A program made the translations under genes and the position numbers. Of a stretch of DNA of 64,000 nt, positions 11,836-64,000 are shown piece after piece. Each line of letters begins with the position of its first letter. Within the stretch, counting starts at the first letter, position 1. The notes beneath the pieces are model-generated. The model did no database searches, was not told the DNA's origin, and worked only from the letters and a program-made list of their open reading frames with translations. The stretch is from Opisthocomus hoazin (Eukaryota; Chordata; Aves; Opisthocomiformes; Opisthocomidae): the NCBI RefSeq assembly GCF_030867145.1, contig NC_134427.1, positions 19,739,001 to 19,803,000 of the forward strand, given 5' to 3'.

Positions 11836-12666
11836 GCTGCGGGCACCGGCTCCGCGCCGCCGGAGGAAGAGGAGGGCCCGGCGCCGTCAGGCCCCCTGCG
11901 CGGTGCGGCCGCTTCGCCGGCTCCTTCGCCTCGCCCTCCACAACGGAGGACTTCGGGTGCGTCGCCCCGAGGGAGCGGCCGGGCTGGCCACGCCGGCGCT
12001 GCCCGTGCGGGGGTCGGTCACCGCTCAGCCCCCTCAGGGCGCCCGCGCCTTCCGCTCCCCCGTGCCGTGCCACAGCGTGCCCGGGCAGAAAGTTTGCGCG
12101 GTCTTCGCTGAGGCGTCGCACCTGAGCAGAGCCGGGCGGGACGCGACCGGAAGGGGCGAGCCTGCACCGGGCGCCCCTCAGCCCCACGCCCCACCGCCCG
12201 CCCTTCGCTGAGGTGCGACCCGGCACTGCCAGCAGCTCCCCTCTTGCCCTCGCGCACCGAGGTGCCTCCGCCGGAGAAAATAGTCCGGGGTCTAGCGCCC
12301 GCCCGCCCGGTGGAGGTATGGGGCGGGGAGAGGCGGGCGCCCGCCCTTCGAGCCGACAAAACCCCGGCGGCCAGGAGGAAGGGTAGTGGCAGCGGCGGGG
12401 AATCAGAGCCCCCTTGGAGCGCGGCGGCAGCCCTGCAGTCCTGCTCCGCACACCACGCGCGCACCCTCCGCCCGCCCACGGTGCGGATGAATACAGTGGG
12501 GCAAGTAGTCCCGGGAGGACTTGAGCTGGGAGAAGCGGGCGAGCGCGGCAGAGGGGCGGGCGCTGGCGTCGGGGCGGCCGGCGGGAGCCGCCTGGAGGGA
12601 GCCGCGCTGCCCCGCCGGGCTATGCCCGCGCCGCAGGGCCAGCTCCGGAGTGCCTGAGCGGGCAGG
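11836..12666. promoter_or_regulatory. Shared bidirectional promoter and 5' leaders of COL4A5 and COL4A6
   Basis: The 831 bp between the two start codons must hold both transcription starts and both leaders. No TATA box or clear CCAAT box is visible. Several GC boxes of Sp1 type are present: cccgcccgcccgg around 12299-12311, gggcgggg at 12321-12328, and gaggggcggg at 12551-12560. A 14-bp perfect palindrome, GGCGGGCGCCCGCC, lies at 12332-12345. The exact start sites are not determinable from sequence alone. Confidence 0.85.
12622..12657 (+). other. Short upstream ORF in the probable COL4A5 leader
   Basis: An ATG at 12622 opens 11 codons and stops with TGA at 12655-12657, nine bases before the COL4A5 ATG. 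It is in the same frame as COL4A5 but is closed by its own stop. Its start context is moderate (G at -3, C at +4), against the strong context of the main start (A at -3, G at +4). It matters only if transcription begins upstream of 12622, which is likely but not shown. Confidence 0.5.
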
Positions 12667-63437
<50,771 letters not shown>

Positions 63438-64000
63438 GTATGTTTACAGCCATGTTACTGTATTGTACTGGCTGGAAGGAGGGACATAGAGAGTTGTGTC
63501 ACTTTTTCGTAGCGAGTTGATTTCTGTCTCTAGAATCCTTTAAAAAATCTTTGTCTTGAATTTATACATCTTTATGATAGTTTCAGAAGTATCAGGAAGA
63601 AACCTGCTGAGCTCTTATTACTCTGTTCACTGTACTGCTCCTTCATGGTAGCTTACATTTTTCAATAAACCAAGGACACAAAACCAAAGGGTAAAACTTT
63701 GGGAAATGATGAATGTTTGAGCTTGAATCAATAAGTGATCTCCAAATGCCACCTCGAGATGTTAATGTTTCTGATGTGAACTGTTTGTAATTTTTGTTAG
63801 ACCACAAACCATGCGGAATGCCCTCCTCTGAGAGGAGTCCCAGAGATCTTCTGTGGCAATGACTGTATACTCAAATGTTATCTCAGCCAAATGGGTACCC
63901 CTTAAGTGTGCTTGTGCAAGCACAGACCCTCTTTTCAGATATTACTTTTCATGGGCCCTAGACTTGTTTTAATGCTCTCTAGTGTCCCCTCCTCTGCTGC
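63438..64000 (+). other. COL4A5 intron 27, 5' part
   Basis: No exon resembling the expected next one (98 nt in human) appears before the window ends. The sequence is unremarkable intron. Confidence 0.88.

Noticed and set aside
11410..12125. Overlapping + strand open frames of 184-233 codons in the CpG island
   Set aside because: They are composition artefacts overlapping each other and the COL4A6 exons, with no recognisable domain.
11261..12451. A 396-codon open frame on the - strand across the CpG island
   Set aside because: It is open because GC-rich sequence has few stops. It runs through splice sites of COL4A6, is low-complexity Arg/Pro/Ala, and uses a non-ATG start. The frame that matters there is the short spliced signal peptide.
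12018..12479. A 153-codon - strand frame in the promoter
   Set aside because: It begins at GTG, is Arg/Gly/Ala-rich and has no domain, so it is explained by high GC.
63438..64000. A search for COL4A5 exon 28
   Set aside because: No acceptor followed by Gly-X-Y codons appears before the window ends.

Overview
This is a vertebrate nuclear genomic window, most probably avian. It carries the head-to-head 5' ends of two type IV collagen genes. COL4A5 lies on the + strand and its first 27 coding exons are in the window. COL4A6 lies on the - strand and only its two signal-peptide exons are in the window. The evidence for a eukaryote is split exons with GT-AG borders, a CpG island promoter and long AT-rich introns. 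The evidence for a bird is CR1-type LINE tails, an LTR resembling avian ERVL-type solo LTRs, and compact introns. The family assignment of that LTR, and the bird assignment, rest on recalled consensus features and not on a database search.

Layout. Positions 1-11671 are part of the large second intron of COL4A6. I see no further COL4A6 exon there, only degraded retroposons (a clear MIR-like SINE) and short tandem duplications. Positions 11672-11835 hold the two signal-peptide exons of COL4A6 on the - strand, separated by an 83-nt intron. From about 11560 to 13530 there is a CpG island. The two start codons diverge 831 bp apart inside it, so it is the shared bidirectional promoter. COL4A5 exon 1 ends at 12756. 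Intron 1 then runs 23.4 kb to 36180 and holds a 654-bp solo LTR at 22787-23440. Exon 2, the cysteine-rich start of the 7S region, is at 36181-36240. After an 8.5-kb intron, the triple-helical exons 3-27 lie between 44771 and 63437, often with introns near 100 bp. The window ends inside intron 27.

The 27 exons join in frame with no stop and give 718 complete codons. They encode a signal peptide, a Cys-rich 7S start, and Gly-X-Y collagen with the interruptions expected of alpha5(IV). The exon lengths (for example 133, 174, 84, 93, 71, 192, 169, 93 and 105 nt for exons 19-27) match the human COL4A5 exon lengths as I remember them. Alpha5(IV) assembles into alpha3-alpha4-alpha5 or alpha5-alpha5-alpha6 basement-membrane trimers. 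Divergent transcription of COL4A5 and COL4A6 from one promoter is the known vertebrate arrangement. I found no evidence of a previously undescribed system. The most useful oddities are the promoter architecture, the tiny COL4A6 intron, a short upstream ORF before COL4A5, and the transposon relics.
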